Assembly: GCA_030037525.1 (NCBI GenBank)
Contig: JASHRC010000240.1
Span: 1-43,470, forward strand
Length of the DNA: 43,470 nt
Origin: Candidatus Acidiferrales bacterium
Lineage (GTDB): Bacteria; Acidobacteriota; Terriglobia; Acidiferrales; UBA7541
Reading direction: 5' to 3'
The first letter of the stretch is position 1. Every line of letters starts with the position of its first letter. This document shows, in pieces, positions 1 to 7,829 of the stretch. A program made the position numbers and the translations under genes. The notes beneath the pieces were generated by a model. The model was not told the origin of the DNA, searched no databases, and was given only the letters and a program-made list of their open reading frames with translations.

Positions 1-588
1 GCGGCGCTCGATCTCGAACTGCGCGGCGCCGGGAACCTGCTGGGCCGCGAGCAACATGGGCATATCGAAGCGGTCGGGTTCGATCTGTACTGCCAGATGA
101 TGGAACGCGCGGTGGCCGAGCGCAAAGGCCAAACGGTCGCGCCCGAGCGGCGAGCCACGCTCAATCTGGGTCAGGATATCCGCATCCCGTCCGAATACAT
201 TGAAAACGAAAACCTGCGCCTGCGCATCTATAAGCGCATCGCCACCGTCGCCTCGGAGACCGAACGCGAAGAAGTGCGGCGCGAACTGGAAGACCGGTTT
301 GGGCCCGTGCCTCCGGCCGTCGCCAATCTGCTCGACTATGCGGTCGTGAAGGCCATGGCCGAGCGGCTGCTGGTTTCTACAGCCGATCGCCGGGGCGATC
401 AGATCGCCATCAAGTTTTATGAAGATACCCCGCTCGGCCCCGAAAGCCTTGTCGAGCTGATTCGGAAGCGCCGCGACCTGCGACTCGACCCCGCCGGCGT
501 CCTGTGGGTCACCTCCAAGGGGAGGAAAGACGGAAAGAGCGGCGCCCTGGAGATCGTAAGAAACGTGTTGAAGCAACTACAATCGTAG
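1..588 (+). CDS. mfd: Transcription-repair coupling factor Mfd, C-terminal part (5' end outside window)
   Basis: The reading frame is open from the first base, so this is the last 195 residues of a protein that starts before the window. The opening residues (DLELRGAGNLLG, then HIEAVGFDLYCQ) match the end of the RecG-like translocase module of Mfd. The rest (about residues 45-195) fits the C-terminal TRCF domain, which regulates the enzyme and contacts UvrA. Mfd is an ATP-dependent translocase that displaces RNA polymerase stalled at DNA lesions and recruits UvrA. The stop lies 28 bases before the surA-like gene. Nothing looks damaged; only the start is missing because of the window edge. Confidence 0.95.
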   Translation, partial: AALDLELRGAGNLLGREQHGHIEAVGFDLYCQMMERAVAERKGQTVAPERRATLNLGQDIRIPSEYIENENLRLRIYKRIATVASETEREEVRRELEDRFGPVPPAVANLLDYAVVKAMAERLLVSTADRRGDQIAIKFYEDTPLGPESLVELIRKRRDLRLDPAGVLWVTSKGRKDGKSGALEIVRNVLKQLQS

Positions 589-616
589 CGATAGACTTTC
601 TCTCGAGTGACTCAAC

Positions 617-1726
617 ATGAAAGATCCAACCTTTTCTAGTCTGATCGCGGCGGGCCTCGTTTTCTTGCTCGCTGGCACAGTCGCCGCGCAGTCAAAGCCG
701 GTGGTGGTCGAAGAGATCGTCGCACGCGTGAACAATCAGATCATCACCCTCTCGGACTATCAAAAGTCCAATGCCGGACTCGAGCAGGAGGTCCAGCAGG
801 ACTGCCAGAACTGCACCGAGCAGCGGATCGCTGCCGAAGTGACCGAGCGCCGCAAGAACCTCCTGCGCGACATGATCGACCAACAGCTGCTGATCGAGCG
901 CGGCAAGGACATGGACATCAACGTCGAAACCGATCTCGTCAAGCGCCTCGATGAGGTGCGCAAACAGAACAACCTCTCTACGATGGAGGATCTTGAGAAG
1001 GCCGTCGAGTCGCAGGGCCTGGTTTGGGAGGATTACAGGAACCAACTGCGCAACAACTTGCTCACCCAGCAGGTCATCAGCAAGGAAGTGGGCGGCCGCA
1101 TGGACATCGGCAGCGATGAAGTGAAGAAATACTACCAGGCCCACAAGCAGGACTACAACCGGCCTGAGCAGGTGCACCTGGCCGAAATCTTCCTCAGCAC
1201 CGAAGACAAGAGTCCGGAGGAAATCGCCGCGGTACACACGCGGGCAGACGATCTGCACAACCGGTTGGTGAAAGGCGAGGACTTCTCGACCCTGGCCAAG
1301 CGCTATTCGCAGGGCTCAACGGCGCAGGATGGCGGCGATCTAGGCATCTATGAGCGGGGACAGCTCGCCAAGCAGCTCGAAGACGCCGTGTTTGGCCTCG
1401 AGAAGGGCCAATTCACCGACGTGATTCAGACCAAGACGGGGTTCGAAGTATTGAAGGTCCAAGATCACTTTCAGGCCGGGCTGCAGCCGCTCGAAAAGGT
1501 GGAAGGTGAAATCACCAACATTCTCTATCGGCAGAAGATGGAGCCGGCCCTGCGCGCCTATCTCGCGCAACTGCGGGAGGAGAGCTACGTTCAGGTGAAG
1601 CCCGGCTATACCGACACGGCTGCTGTGCCGGGCGCCACGGTGATTCAGGAAGTCGCGCCCACACCAGATACTCCGGAAAAGAAGAAAGCCAAAAAGAAAG
1701 CGCCGCTTCCCAAAGTCAACAGCTGA
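617..1726 (+). CDS. surA: SurA-like periplasmic chaperone / parvulin peptidyl-prolyl isomerase
   Basis: A 369-residue exported protein. Residues 1-25 form a signal peptide ending in VAAQ. A SurA N-terminal chaperone domain follows (about 30-160), then one parvulin PPIase domain (about 183-290, with the GGDLG and GF-V-K-V motifs). The C-terminus is Lys-rich (PEKKKAKKKA). SurA-type proteins escort unfolded outer-membrane proteins through the periplasm, which suits a genome that also encodes a TonB-type barrel. Only one parvulin domain is present, whereas E. coli SurA has two. A CxxC pair at residues 63 and 66 lies in the chaperone domain and could form a disulfide. The stop overlaps the next start (ATGA), so translation is probably coupled. 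Confidence 0.88.
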   Translation: MKDPTFSSLIAAGLVFLLAGTVAAQSKPVVVEEIVARVNNQIITLSDYQKSNAGLEQEVQQDCQNCTEQRIAAEVTERRKNLLRDMIDQQLLIERGKDMDINVETDLVKRLDEVRKQNNLSTMEDLEKAVESQGLVWEDYRNQLRNNLLTQQVISKEVGGRMDIGSDEVKKYYQAHKQDYNRPEQVHLAEIFLSTEDKSPEEIAAVHTRADDLHNRLVKGEDFSTLAKRYSQGSTAQDGGDLGIYERGQLAKQLEDAVFGLEKGQFTDVIQTKTGFEVLKVQDHFQAGLQPLEKVEGEITNILYRQKMEPALRAYLAQLREESYVQVKPGYTDTAAVPGATVIQEVAPTPDTPEKKKAKKKAPLPKVNS

Positions 1727-2760
1727 TGAAATCCCAGTTCATCTCGAGCCTTGCCGACGGGCAGGTGGTTTCGTCTCTGTTCCTGGTCCGCGAGAAGGAG
1801 GTTCGCACCTCGGTGCGTTCGGCGAAATCGTGGCTGGAACTGAGCCTCGCGGACCGTTCCGGCACAATCCCCGCGAAGATGTGGGAGAACTTCGAAGCCT
1901 CGGCCAAAGCCTTTGAGTGCGACGACGTGGTGCGCGTCGGCGGCCGCGTGAAAATTTACAACGGGCAAAAGGAATTGGCGCTCGATGAGATCCGTCTGGC
2001 CGCCGACGGCGACTACGATATTGCCGATTTCCTGCCGCACACCAAAGAAGATGTCGAAAAGCTGTATGCCTCGGTGCGCTCCGCCATCGCGGGAATGAAA
2101 AACCCGTGGCTTCGGCAGCTGCTCTCCTCGGTCATCGACGATCCCGATCTGGCGCCCCGGCTGAAGCGCGCCCCGGCCGCCATGACCATGCACCACGCCT
2201 ATCTCGGCGGCTTACTGGAGCACATCGTGAGCCTCGCTGGTCTGGCAGCCGCTGTTTCGGTGCATTATCCGGAACTCGACCCCGACCTGCTCCTGGCTGG
2301 AGTCGTTCTGCACGACATTGGGAAGCTTGATGAACTTCGCTATGTCCGCAGCATCGATTATTCCGACCATGGCCGCCTGCTCGGCCACATCATGATCGGG
2401 GCGCGGCTGGTCCGAGAAAAGTGCAACCAGATCCCCGGATTTCCGGCGCCGCTTGCGGTGCTGGTCGAACACCTGATTGTGAGCCATCACGGGACCCATG
2501 AATTTGGATCTCCTTCCTTGCCGCAGATTCCCGAGGCCGTGATGCTGCATTTCCTTGACGAAGTCGATTCCAAGATGGCGGGGATGCGCGCCACACTGGA
2601 AGCGGCATCGGCCGATCGCGGCCCTGGCAATTGGACCGGCCGCAATCCTTCCCTGCGGCGCGCCCTGCTTCGCGCCAACAAGTTCTTGGCCGAAAACGCT
2701 CCTTCCAACGGCACCGGCGAAGCCACTCCCTCACCTGCAACGCAGGTGCGAAAGGAGTAG
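1726..2760 (+). CDS. OB-fold/HD-domain 3'-5' exoribonuclease, YhaM-like
   Basis: A 344-residue cytosolic protein. Residues 1-90 look like an OB nucleic-acid-binding fold. Residues about 155-300 form an HD phosphohydrolase domain, with paired His at 156-157, HDIGK at 196-200 and further His-rich motifs (VSHHG) downstream. This architecture is that of YhaM/CbfA, a metal-dependent 3'-5' exonuclease acting on RNA and single-stranded DNA. The start ATG overlaps the stop of the surA-like gene by one base. The C-terminal 25 residues are low-complexity. The family assignment is firm; the actual substrate is inferred from the family. Confidence 0.82.
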   Translation: MKSQFISSLADGQVVSSLFLVREKEVRTSVRSAKSWLELSLADRSGTIPAKMWENFEASAKAFECDDVVRVGGRVKIYNGQKELALDEIRLAADGDYDIADFLPHTKEDVEKLYASVRSAIAGMKNPWLRQLLSSVIDDPDLAPRLKRAPAAMTMHHAYLGGLLEHIVSLAGLAAAVSVHYPELDPDLLLAGVVLHDIGKLDELRYVRSIDYSDHGRLLGHIMIGARLVREKCNQIPGFPAPLAVLVEHLIVSHHGTHEFGSPSLPQIPEAVMLHFLDEVDSKMAGMRATLEAASADRGPGNWTGRNPSLRRALLRANKFLAENAPSNGTGEATPSPATQVRKE

Positions 2761-2765
2761 CTTCG

Positions 2766-3161
2766 ATGGCCGAACGCACACCGTCGCCGCGCCATTCACT
2801 CCTCGGTCTCGCTCCGCTCGAGCTGGAGTGCATGAATATGCTCTGGCCGATGGGCCAAGCGACCGTCCGCGAGATTCGCGACCGGCTCACTCCGCGCCGC
2901 GCGCGCGCTTATACCACGATCATGACGATCATGGACCGCCTCGCGCGCAAGGGGGTGGTCGAACGCCGCAAAGCCGGCCGTGCCTACCTGTATCGCCCCA
3001 AACTTGCGGCTGCCGATGCGCGTTCTCAGGCCGTGGCCCAAATCGTAGAGAACTTTTTCGGGGGCTCGACGGCCGCTCTGCTCGAACACCTCGCCGAGCG
3101 AACGGAGAATCAAGGTGCGCTCGGTGGGCCGGCGGGCGCAACCGGCAAGGGATTTGACTAA
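2766..3161 (+). CDS. BlaI/MecI/CopY-family transcriptional repressor
   Basis: A 131-residue winged-helix protein. The helix-turn-helix (residues about 12-75: L-x-LE---MN-LW, then TT-MTIMDRLARKGVV) is typical of BlaI/MecI/CopY repressors. The shorter tail would dimerise. BlaI proteins normally bind dyad operators and are cleaved by the membrane sensor-protease BlaR1/MecR1, but no such sensor is encoded in this window. I chose the ATG at 2766 because AAAGGAG at about 2751-2757 sits correctly before it; the frame also runs further upstream across the previous gene. DusB follows with no gap, so the repressor is embedded in a housekeeping run. Its target is unknown. Confidence 0.85.
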   Translation: MAERTPSPRHSLLGLAPLELECMNMLWPMGQATVREIRDRLTPRRARAYTTIMTIMDRLARKGVVERRKAGRAYLYRPKLAAADARSQAVAQIVENFFGGSTAALLEHLAERTENQGALGGPAGATGKGFD

Positions 3162-4151
3162 ATGTTTCCCGCGCTGCTCCGTATCGGCGAGCTTTCGATA
3201 CGTCCGGCCACGATTCTTGCGCCCATGGCTGGACTGACCGATACGGTGTTTCGCCGGGTGATCCGCTCGCTCGGCGCCTGCGGCCTGATCATGACCGAGT
3301 TCACCAGCGCCGAAGGCCTCACGCGCGGCTCGGCTCGTACCCTCCGCTATCTGTATTTCGACGAGGATGAGCATCCCATCGCGGGACAGATTTTCGGCTC
3401 TGATCTGCTGGTGATGGCTTCGGCCGCCGCTCTCATCGAGGATTTGGGTTTCGATCAGGCGGACATCAATCTGGGCTGCCCGGTCAAGAAAGTGGTGAAG
3501 TGCGGCGGTTCGGGATTGCTGCGCGACCTGCCCCATCTGGAAAGGCTCTTGCGTCGCGTCCGCGCGGCCGTGCGCCTCCCGCTGACCATCAAAATTCGCT
3601 CGGGTTGGGACGAAAACAATATCGTGGCGGTGGAGGTCGCCCGCATGGCCGAGCAGATCGGTATCGAAGCGATCGCCGTTCATCCGCGCACGCGCGTGCA
3701 AGGCTATCGAGGGGCGGCCGATTGGAAGATCATCGGTGATGTGAAACACGCCGTGCGCATTCCGGTCGTCGGAAATGGCGATATTCGCACGCCCGAGGAC
3801 GCCGTGCGCATGGTCGAGGAAACCGAGTGCGACGCCATCATGATCGGACGCGCCGCGTCATCGAATCCGTGGATTTTCCGCCAGATCGCCGAATATCTTT
3901 CCACCGGCCGGTACGAGGAGCCGACCGAACTGGATCGCTACCGCCTGCTCGCCAATTATTTTCGGAGTTTGATGGATGCCGACCTGCCGGACGGCGTCGG
4001 CAAGATGAAGCAGTTTGCCACTCTGTTTACACACGGCGTGCGCAACGGCGGCGAGCTGCGGCAGCACGTTCATCACGCGCACACGGCCCAGGAAATCCTC
4101 GACTGCGTCGACGCCTTCTTCGCGCGCACGGCCGCTTCGCCGGCCGATTAG
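3162..4151 (+). CDS. dusB: tRNA-dihydrouridine synthase, DusB type
   Basis: A 329-residue FMN-dependent TIM-barrel enzyme that reduces uridine to dihydrouridine in the D-loop of tRNAs. The N-terminal APMAGLTD motif, INLGCPVKK with the catalytic Cys106, the KIRSGWDE strand, HPRTR and the phosphate-binding VVGNGDI and IGRAA loops are all present and in family order. Length fits the family. The start ATG follows the stop of the BlaI-type gene directly, so the two are probably cotranscribed. The gene is convergent with rsmI, whose stop lies only 11 bases away, leaving no room for separate terminators. Confidence 0.93.
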   Translation: MFPALLRIGELSIRPATILAPMAGLTDTVFRRVIRSLGACGLIMTEFTSAEGLTRGSARTLRYLYFDEDEHPIAGQIFGSDLLVMASAAALIEDLGFDQADINLGCPVKKVVKCGGSGLLRDLPHLERLLRRVRAAVRLPLTIKIRSGWDENNIVAVEVARMAEQIGIEAIAVHPRTRVQGYRGAADWKIIGDVKHAVRIPVVGNGDIRTPEDAVRMVEETECDAIMIGRAASSNPWIFRQIAEYLSTGRYEEPTELDRYRLLANYFRSLMDADLPDGVGKMKQFATLFTHGVRNGGELRQHVHHAHTAQEILDCVDAFFARTAASPAD

Positions 4152-4162
4152 GCCCACCCGAG

Positions 4163-5047
4163 CTACTGGTCGCGGGTAATCAACAGTTGTTTATAGGCTT
4201 CGCGCCGCGTCAGGCCGCGCTCGCGAGCGACCTGCTTGAGCGCAGCCTTGCGATCCACGCCGCGCTCCTCGATGATCTCATCGACGCGCCTGGCAAGCGG
4301 CACTTTCTCTTCCGCTGCGGAGGCAGAAGGGTGCCCGTCCGGGGGGCCGACCAGCAGCGTGATTTCGCCGCGCGGCGTTTTTCGTCGAGCGGCCGCAATC
4401 AAATCTTCGATGTGCCCCCTCTTGAACTCCTCATACGCTTTGGTCACTTCGCGGGCGATCACGGCAGGGCGGTTGCCGAGAATCTCGAGAATATCCTCCA
4501 GCGTATCGAGCAGGCGGTGCGGAGCCTCGTAAAGGGCGAGCGTGCGCGGATCGGCTCCGAGCGCCCGCAGCGCCTTACGCCTCTCGGTCGGACGCGAAGG
4601 CAGAAACCCGGCAAAAACGAACTGGTCGATGGGCAGGCCCGAGGCGGCCAGCGCAGCCACGAAGGCCGACGCGCCCGGTATGGGCACGACGTGAATGTTA
4701 TGCCGGAGGCACAAACCGACCAGCCGGTGACCGGGGTCGGAAATCGCAGGCGTTCCCGCATCGCTGACCAGGGCAACCTTTGCACCCTGCTCGAGTTCGA
4801 TCACGATCTCGGGCGCGCGCATCATTTCGTTGTGCTCGTGATAGCTTACCAGCCGCTTCGAAATGCCGAAGTGCGAAAGCAACTTCAGCGTCTGCCGCGT
4901 ATCCTCGCAGGCGATCACATCGACTTCCTTCAGAACTCGCAGCGCGCGAAAGGAAATGTCTTCGAGATTGCCGATCGGCGTCGCCACCACATACAGGCAC
5001 CCTTCGCCCGCATGGGTTTCCGCCGCGTTGGCCTTTTTCTTCTTCAC
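4163..5047 (-). CDS. rsmI: 16S rRNA 2'-O-ribose C1402 methyltransferase RsmI
   Basis: A 294-residue SAM-dependent methyltransferase of the tetrapyrrole-methylase fold. Its hallmarks are VATPIGNLEDIS (residues about 21-32), CEDTR (48-52), SDAGTPAISDPG and the GFLPSRP segment. It methylates the 2'-hydroxyl of C1402 in the 16S decoding centre. The start is a GTG followed by a run of Lys codons; the Shine-Dalgarno signal is weak, so a slightly different start is possible. It lies 63 bases downstream of the gamma-glutamyltransferase stop on the same strand. Confidence 0.93.
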   Translation of the reverse strand: MKKKKANAAETHAGEGCLYVVATPIGNLEDISFRALRVLKEVDVIACEDTRQTLKLLSHFGISKRLVSYHEHNEMMRAPEIVIELEQGAKVALVSDAGTPAISDPGHRLVGLCLRHNIHVVPIPGASAFVAALAASGLPIDQFVFAGFLPSRPTERRKALRALGADPRTLALYEAPHRLLDTLEDILEILGNRPAVIAREVTKAYEEFKRGHIEDLIAAARRKTPRGEITLLVGPPDGHPSASAAEEKVPLARRVDEIIEERGVDRKAALKQVARERGLTRREAYKQLLITRDQ

Positions 5048-5110
5048 CGCGATATCCGACAGCCGAGCGTAAGCCGGGTGGCCGTTCTTTGCAAGACGGC
5101 TCGAATGAAC

Positions 5111-6793
5111 CTACGGCCGGGCTTCCAGCGGCAACTCGGCGACCGCCTCTCCGTCTTTTCGGGGATCCGATGCCCCGAAATTGACTCCGGTCGAAAAATC
5201 CCGCAGCACCGCTTGTCCGCCGCCTACCACCGTCGAAAGTGGGCCTTCGAGCTTGATCCGGTGTCCTTTTCTCTCCAGCGCCGTGCGCGTTTCGGCGCCA
5301 AAACGGTCTTCGATGGCCACATCGCAGCCTTCGAAAGTGAGCTTGCTGAACCTGGGAGCCTCCATCGCGGCCTGAATATTCATGTGGAAGTCCGCAAGGT
5401 TAGCAATGAATTGCCCGTGCGCCTGCGATTGATTCCAGCCGCCCATAATTCCGAAGGCCATGCGCAGATCGCCTTTCTCGGCAAATCCCGGGATGATGGT
5501 GTGCAGCGGGCGCTTGCGCCCGGCCAGCGCGTCCGGTGAGCGGGGATCGAAACTAAAGAGTCCCCCACGATTCTGCAGAGCGAAGCCTGTCCCCGGCGCC
5601 ACAATCCCCGATCCAAACTCGGAATAGTTGCTTTGGATCAACGAGACCATGTTTCCGTCGCGATCCACAACCGCCAGATACGTTGTATCGCCCCCCGCAG
5701 GAATATCTCCCGCGATCGCGTGGCAGCTCGCGTGATTGGGATCGATTTGCTTTGCGCGCCCTCGGGCCCATTGCTTTGACAGCAGGGTCCCGAGCGGCAG
5801 CTTCTGGCCTCGGGGATCCCCGATGTATCTGACCAGATCGGCGTAAGCCAGTTTTTTCGCTTCGATCATGATGTGCAGCGTGTCGGCCGAGCCGAAGCCG
5901 TAACCGGTCTGGCCAAGCGGGAAGGTCTCCATGATATTGAGCATTTCGAGCGCGGCAAGCCCTTGGCCGTTTGGCGGCATCTCATAGACCGTCCAACCCC
6001 GATAGGTAGTGGAGATTGGCTCGACCCATTCGCTTCGGAACTCTCGGAGATCCTCTTGGGTCACGGGTCCTTTCAGGGTTTCCATGGCTGCCAAAATCCT
6101 AGCGGCCACCGGGCCCGCGTAAAACCCCTCGCGGCCGTCTGCCGCCACTTGCCGCAACGACCACGCCAGTTCCGGATTTCGGAAGATCTCTCCTACTTCC
6201 GGAGTGTGACCGCTCGGCAGGTAGATCCTTGCTGCTTCGGCGTTTGAGCGCAGATACGCCTCGCTCGCCTTCCAGTAGGCCGCGGTCCACTCCGGAACTG
6301 GAAACCCATCTTGCGCGGTGGCAATCGCGCCAGCCAAGTCAGAAGCCAGCTTCCGTCGTCCGAACTTGTCCGCGAGCTCTTGCCATCCGTCCACCGCGCC
6401 CGGCACGGTAATCGAGTTCACTCCCTCGCTGGGCATGCTCGTGAACCCCAAACGGCGGAGGTAATCGATCGTGAGCCCCTGGGGGGCCCATCCGCTGGCG
6501 TTCAGACCATAGAGCTTGCCCGATTTCGCGTCGTAGACGATGGCGAAAAGGTCTCCGCCCATGCCGTTCATCATCGGTTCGACGACCCCCATCATCGCGT
6601 TGGTCGCGATCGCAGCATCGACAGCATTCCCGCCACTCTCCAAGATTCGCGCGCCCGCCTGGGCTGCCAGGGGAGATTCCGCCGCGACGATCCCGTTGCG
6701 TGAAATCACCATCGAGCGTGACTGACTGCGTTCCTGCGCGGTCGCTGAAGCGACCAGAACCGCCAGCGCCAGCAAGGGCGACACGAGCTTCAT
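5111..6793 (-). CDS. ggt: Gamma-glutamyltransferase (GGT), exported
   Basis: A 560-residue Ntn-hydrolase proenzyme that cleaves or transfers the gamma-glutamyl group of glutathione in the periplasm. Residues 1-20 are a signal peptide ending in ATAQ. The large-subunit motifs include SGGNAVDAA and NGMGGDLF. The autoprocessing nucleophile is Thr370 in the GDTTYLAVVD motif. NRGGLFSF and the C-terminal GGGQAV element are present. I chose the ATG at 6793 because GAGGA precedes it and it begins a clean signal peptide; an in-frame start at 6883 would add 30 unlikely residues. It follows the cysQ-like gene by 105 bases, suggesting a role in sulfur or cysteine salvage. Confidence 0.93.
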   Translation of the reverse strand: MKLVSPLLALAVLVASATAQERSQSRSMVISRNGIVAAESPLAAQAGARILESGGNAVDAAIATNAMMGVVEPMMNGMGGDLFAIVYDAKSGKLYGLNASGWAPQGLTIDYLRRLGFTSMPSEGVNSITVPGAVDGWQELADKFGRRKLASDLAGAIATAQDGFPVPEWTAAYWKASEAYLRSNAEAARIYLPSGHTPEVGEIFRNPELAWSLRQVAADGREGFYAGPVAARILAAMETLKGPVTQEDLREFRSEWVEPISTTYRGWTVYEMPPNGQGLAALEMLNIMETFPLGQTGYGFGSADTLHIMIEAKKLAYADLVRYIGDPRGQKLPLGTLLSKQWARGRAKQIDPNHASCHAIAGDIPAGGDTTYLAVVDRDGNMVSLIQSNYSEFGSGIVAPGTGFALQNRGGLFSFDPRSPDALAGRKRPLHTIIPGFAEKGDLRMAFGIMGGWNQSQAHGQFIANLADFHMNIQAAMEAPRFSKLTFEGCDVAIEDRFGAETRTALERKGHRIKLEGPLSTVVGGGQAVLRDFSTGVNFGASDPRKDGEAVAELPLEARP

Positions 6794-6898
6794 CGCTTGT
6801 CCTCGATCGAAAGACGGTGAATCTAGACTCCCGCGTCGGGACGTGCAAGGGTGCCGTTGCTCGAGTCGGCGACTTACGCGCACTTGAGGATTTCTCGC

Positions 6899-7687
6899 TC
6901 AGCTGATTCCCTCTGAGCGCATCGGCCTTTGTGACTCCAGAGTTGCTAAAGGGCGCGCCCACGGAAGGCAATCGCGAAATTCAGGGTCTTCCACCGCGTA
7001 CTTAAGGAAAGGCCGCAGTCGTCCGAGTCCGGCCGTAGAAACTCCAACTAATCCTGGGAAACGGGGGGAAATCCGATTGAACGTGGGTGGCAAGCCTTCC
7101 GTTGTGAGCGCGTGCCCTTTCGAGAAGTGCAACAGGGCAACGCCGGCTGCCACGTCCCACTCGTTCTTTGGCACGAGCGTCCAGGTGGCATCGGCTTTGC
7201 CTGCCGCAACCAAGGCGAGTCTGTAAGCCATCGATCCCATGGCCCGCACCTGAAATGGTGCTCGTCGAAACCGCTCCCATTCGCCGCGCTTTACTTCACT
7301 GCGGCTTGCCAGAACGAGCGGTTCGCCAGACGCCATGTCGATTTCCGCCTGCCCATTCTGGCAGACGACCCCGACTTCGCGCGATCCGTAGAGCAGCCAA
7401 TCGGTCTCGGGATTTAGTATCCCCGCAGCAACGAGTCCGCCATTCTCCATCAAAGCGATCGAAATCGACCATTCTGGTATTCCTGCGACATACTCCTTTG
7501 TTCCATCCAGCGGATCGACAAGCCAAATCCGGGAACATCGCAAGCGACGCTCGTTATCGGCGGTTTCCTCAGAAAGCCAGCCGTCTCCCGCCTCTACCAG
7601 CCTTTCAAATAACAGTTGATTTGCCTCGAGCTCCGCGTCGGTGACGACGTCTCCATTCTCCTTCTTGTGCACACGGACATTTTCCAT
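6899..7687 (-). CDS. cysQ: 3'(2'),5'-bisphosphate nucleotidase, CysQ-like (inositol-monophosphatase superfamily)
   Basis: At least 262 residues. Metal-site motifs are a Glu pair at 40-41 and DPLDGT at 58-63, followed by EWSISIALM and a C-terminal NEWDVAAG block. CysQ hydrolyses PAP, a toxic by-product of sulfate assimilation, and can act on PAPS. The neighbouring sat/cysC fusion supports this role over a general inositol phosphatase. The start is odd. The first ATG is at 7687, but family-like N-terminal sequence (LDRIVAALKAAG) continues in frame upstream to about 7756, with no ATG, GTG or TTG before the stop at 7796-7798. An ATT at 7756-7754 has AGGA eight bases upstream and may be the true start, giving 285 residues. 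Confidence 0.85.
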   Translation of the reverse strand: MENVRVHKKENGDVVTDAELEANQLLFERLVEAGDGWLSEETADNERRLRCSRIWLVDPLDGTKEYVAGIPEWSISIALMENGGLVAAGILNPETDWLLYGSREVGVVCQNGQAEIDMASGEPLVLASRSEVKRGEWERFRRAPFQVRAMGSMAYRLALVAAGKADATWTLVPKNEWDVAAGVALLHFSKGHALTTEGLPPTFNRISPRFPGLVGVSTAGLGRLRPFLKYAVEDPEFRDCLPWARPLATLESQRPMRSEGIS

Positions 7688-7829
7688 CGATCTCGACCGA
7701 TAGATTCGACCGGCCGCTTTGAGCGCAGCTACAATTCTGTCTAAGTCTTTGTGAATTCTTGTATTCCTTCGTTTCTGCCAAACAGTGCAGCGTGGCTAGG
7801 CCTGATGATCTCGTCGGCTGATGTTGCGC

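Noticed and set aside
3827-5539. A 570-codon rightward frame across dusB, rsmI and ggt
   Set aside because: It is antisense to rsmI and ggt, with Arg/Gly/Ala-rich shadow composition and no family motif; high-GC coding DNA often leaves the opposite frame open.
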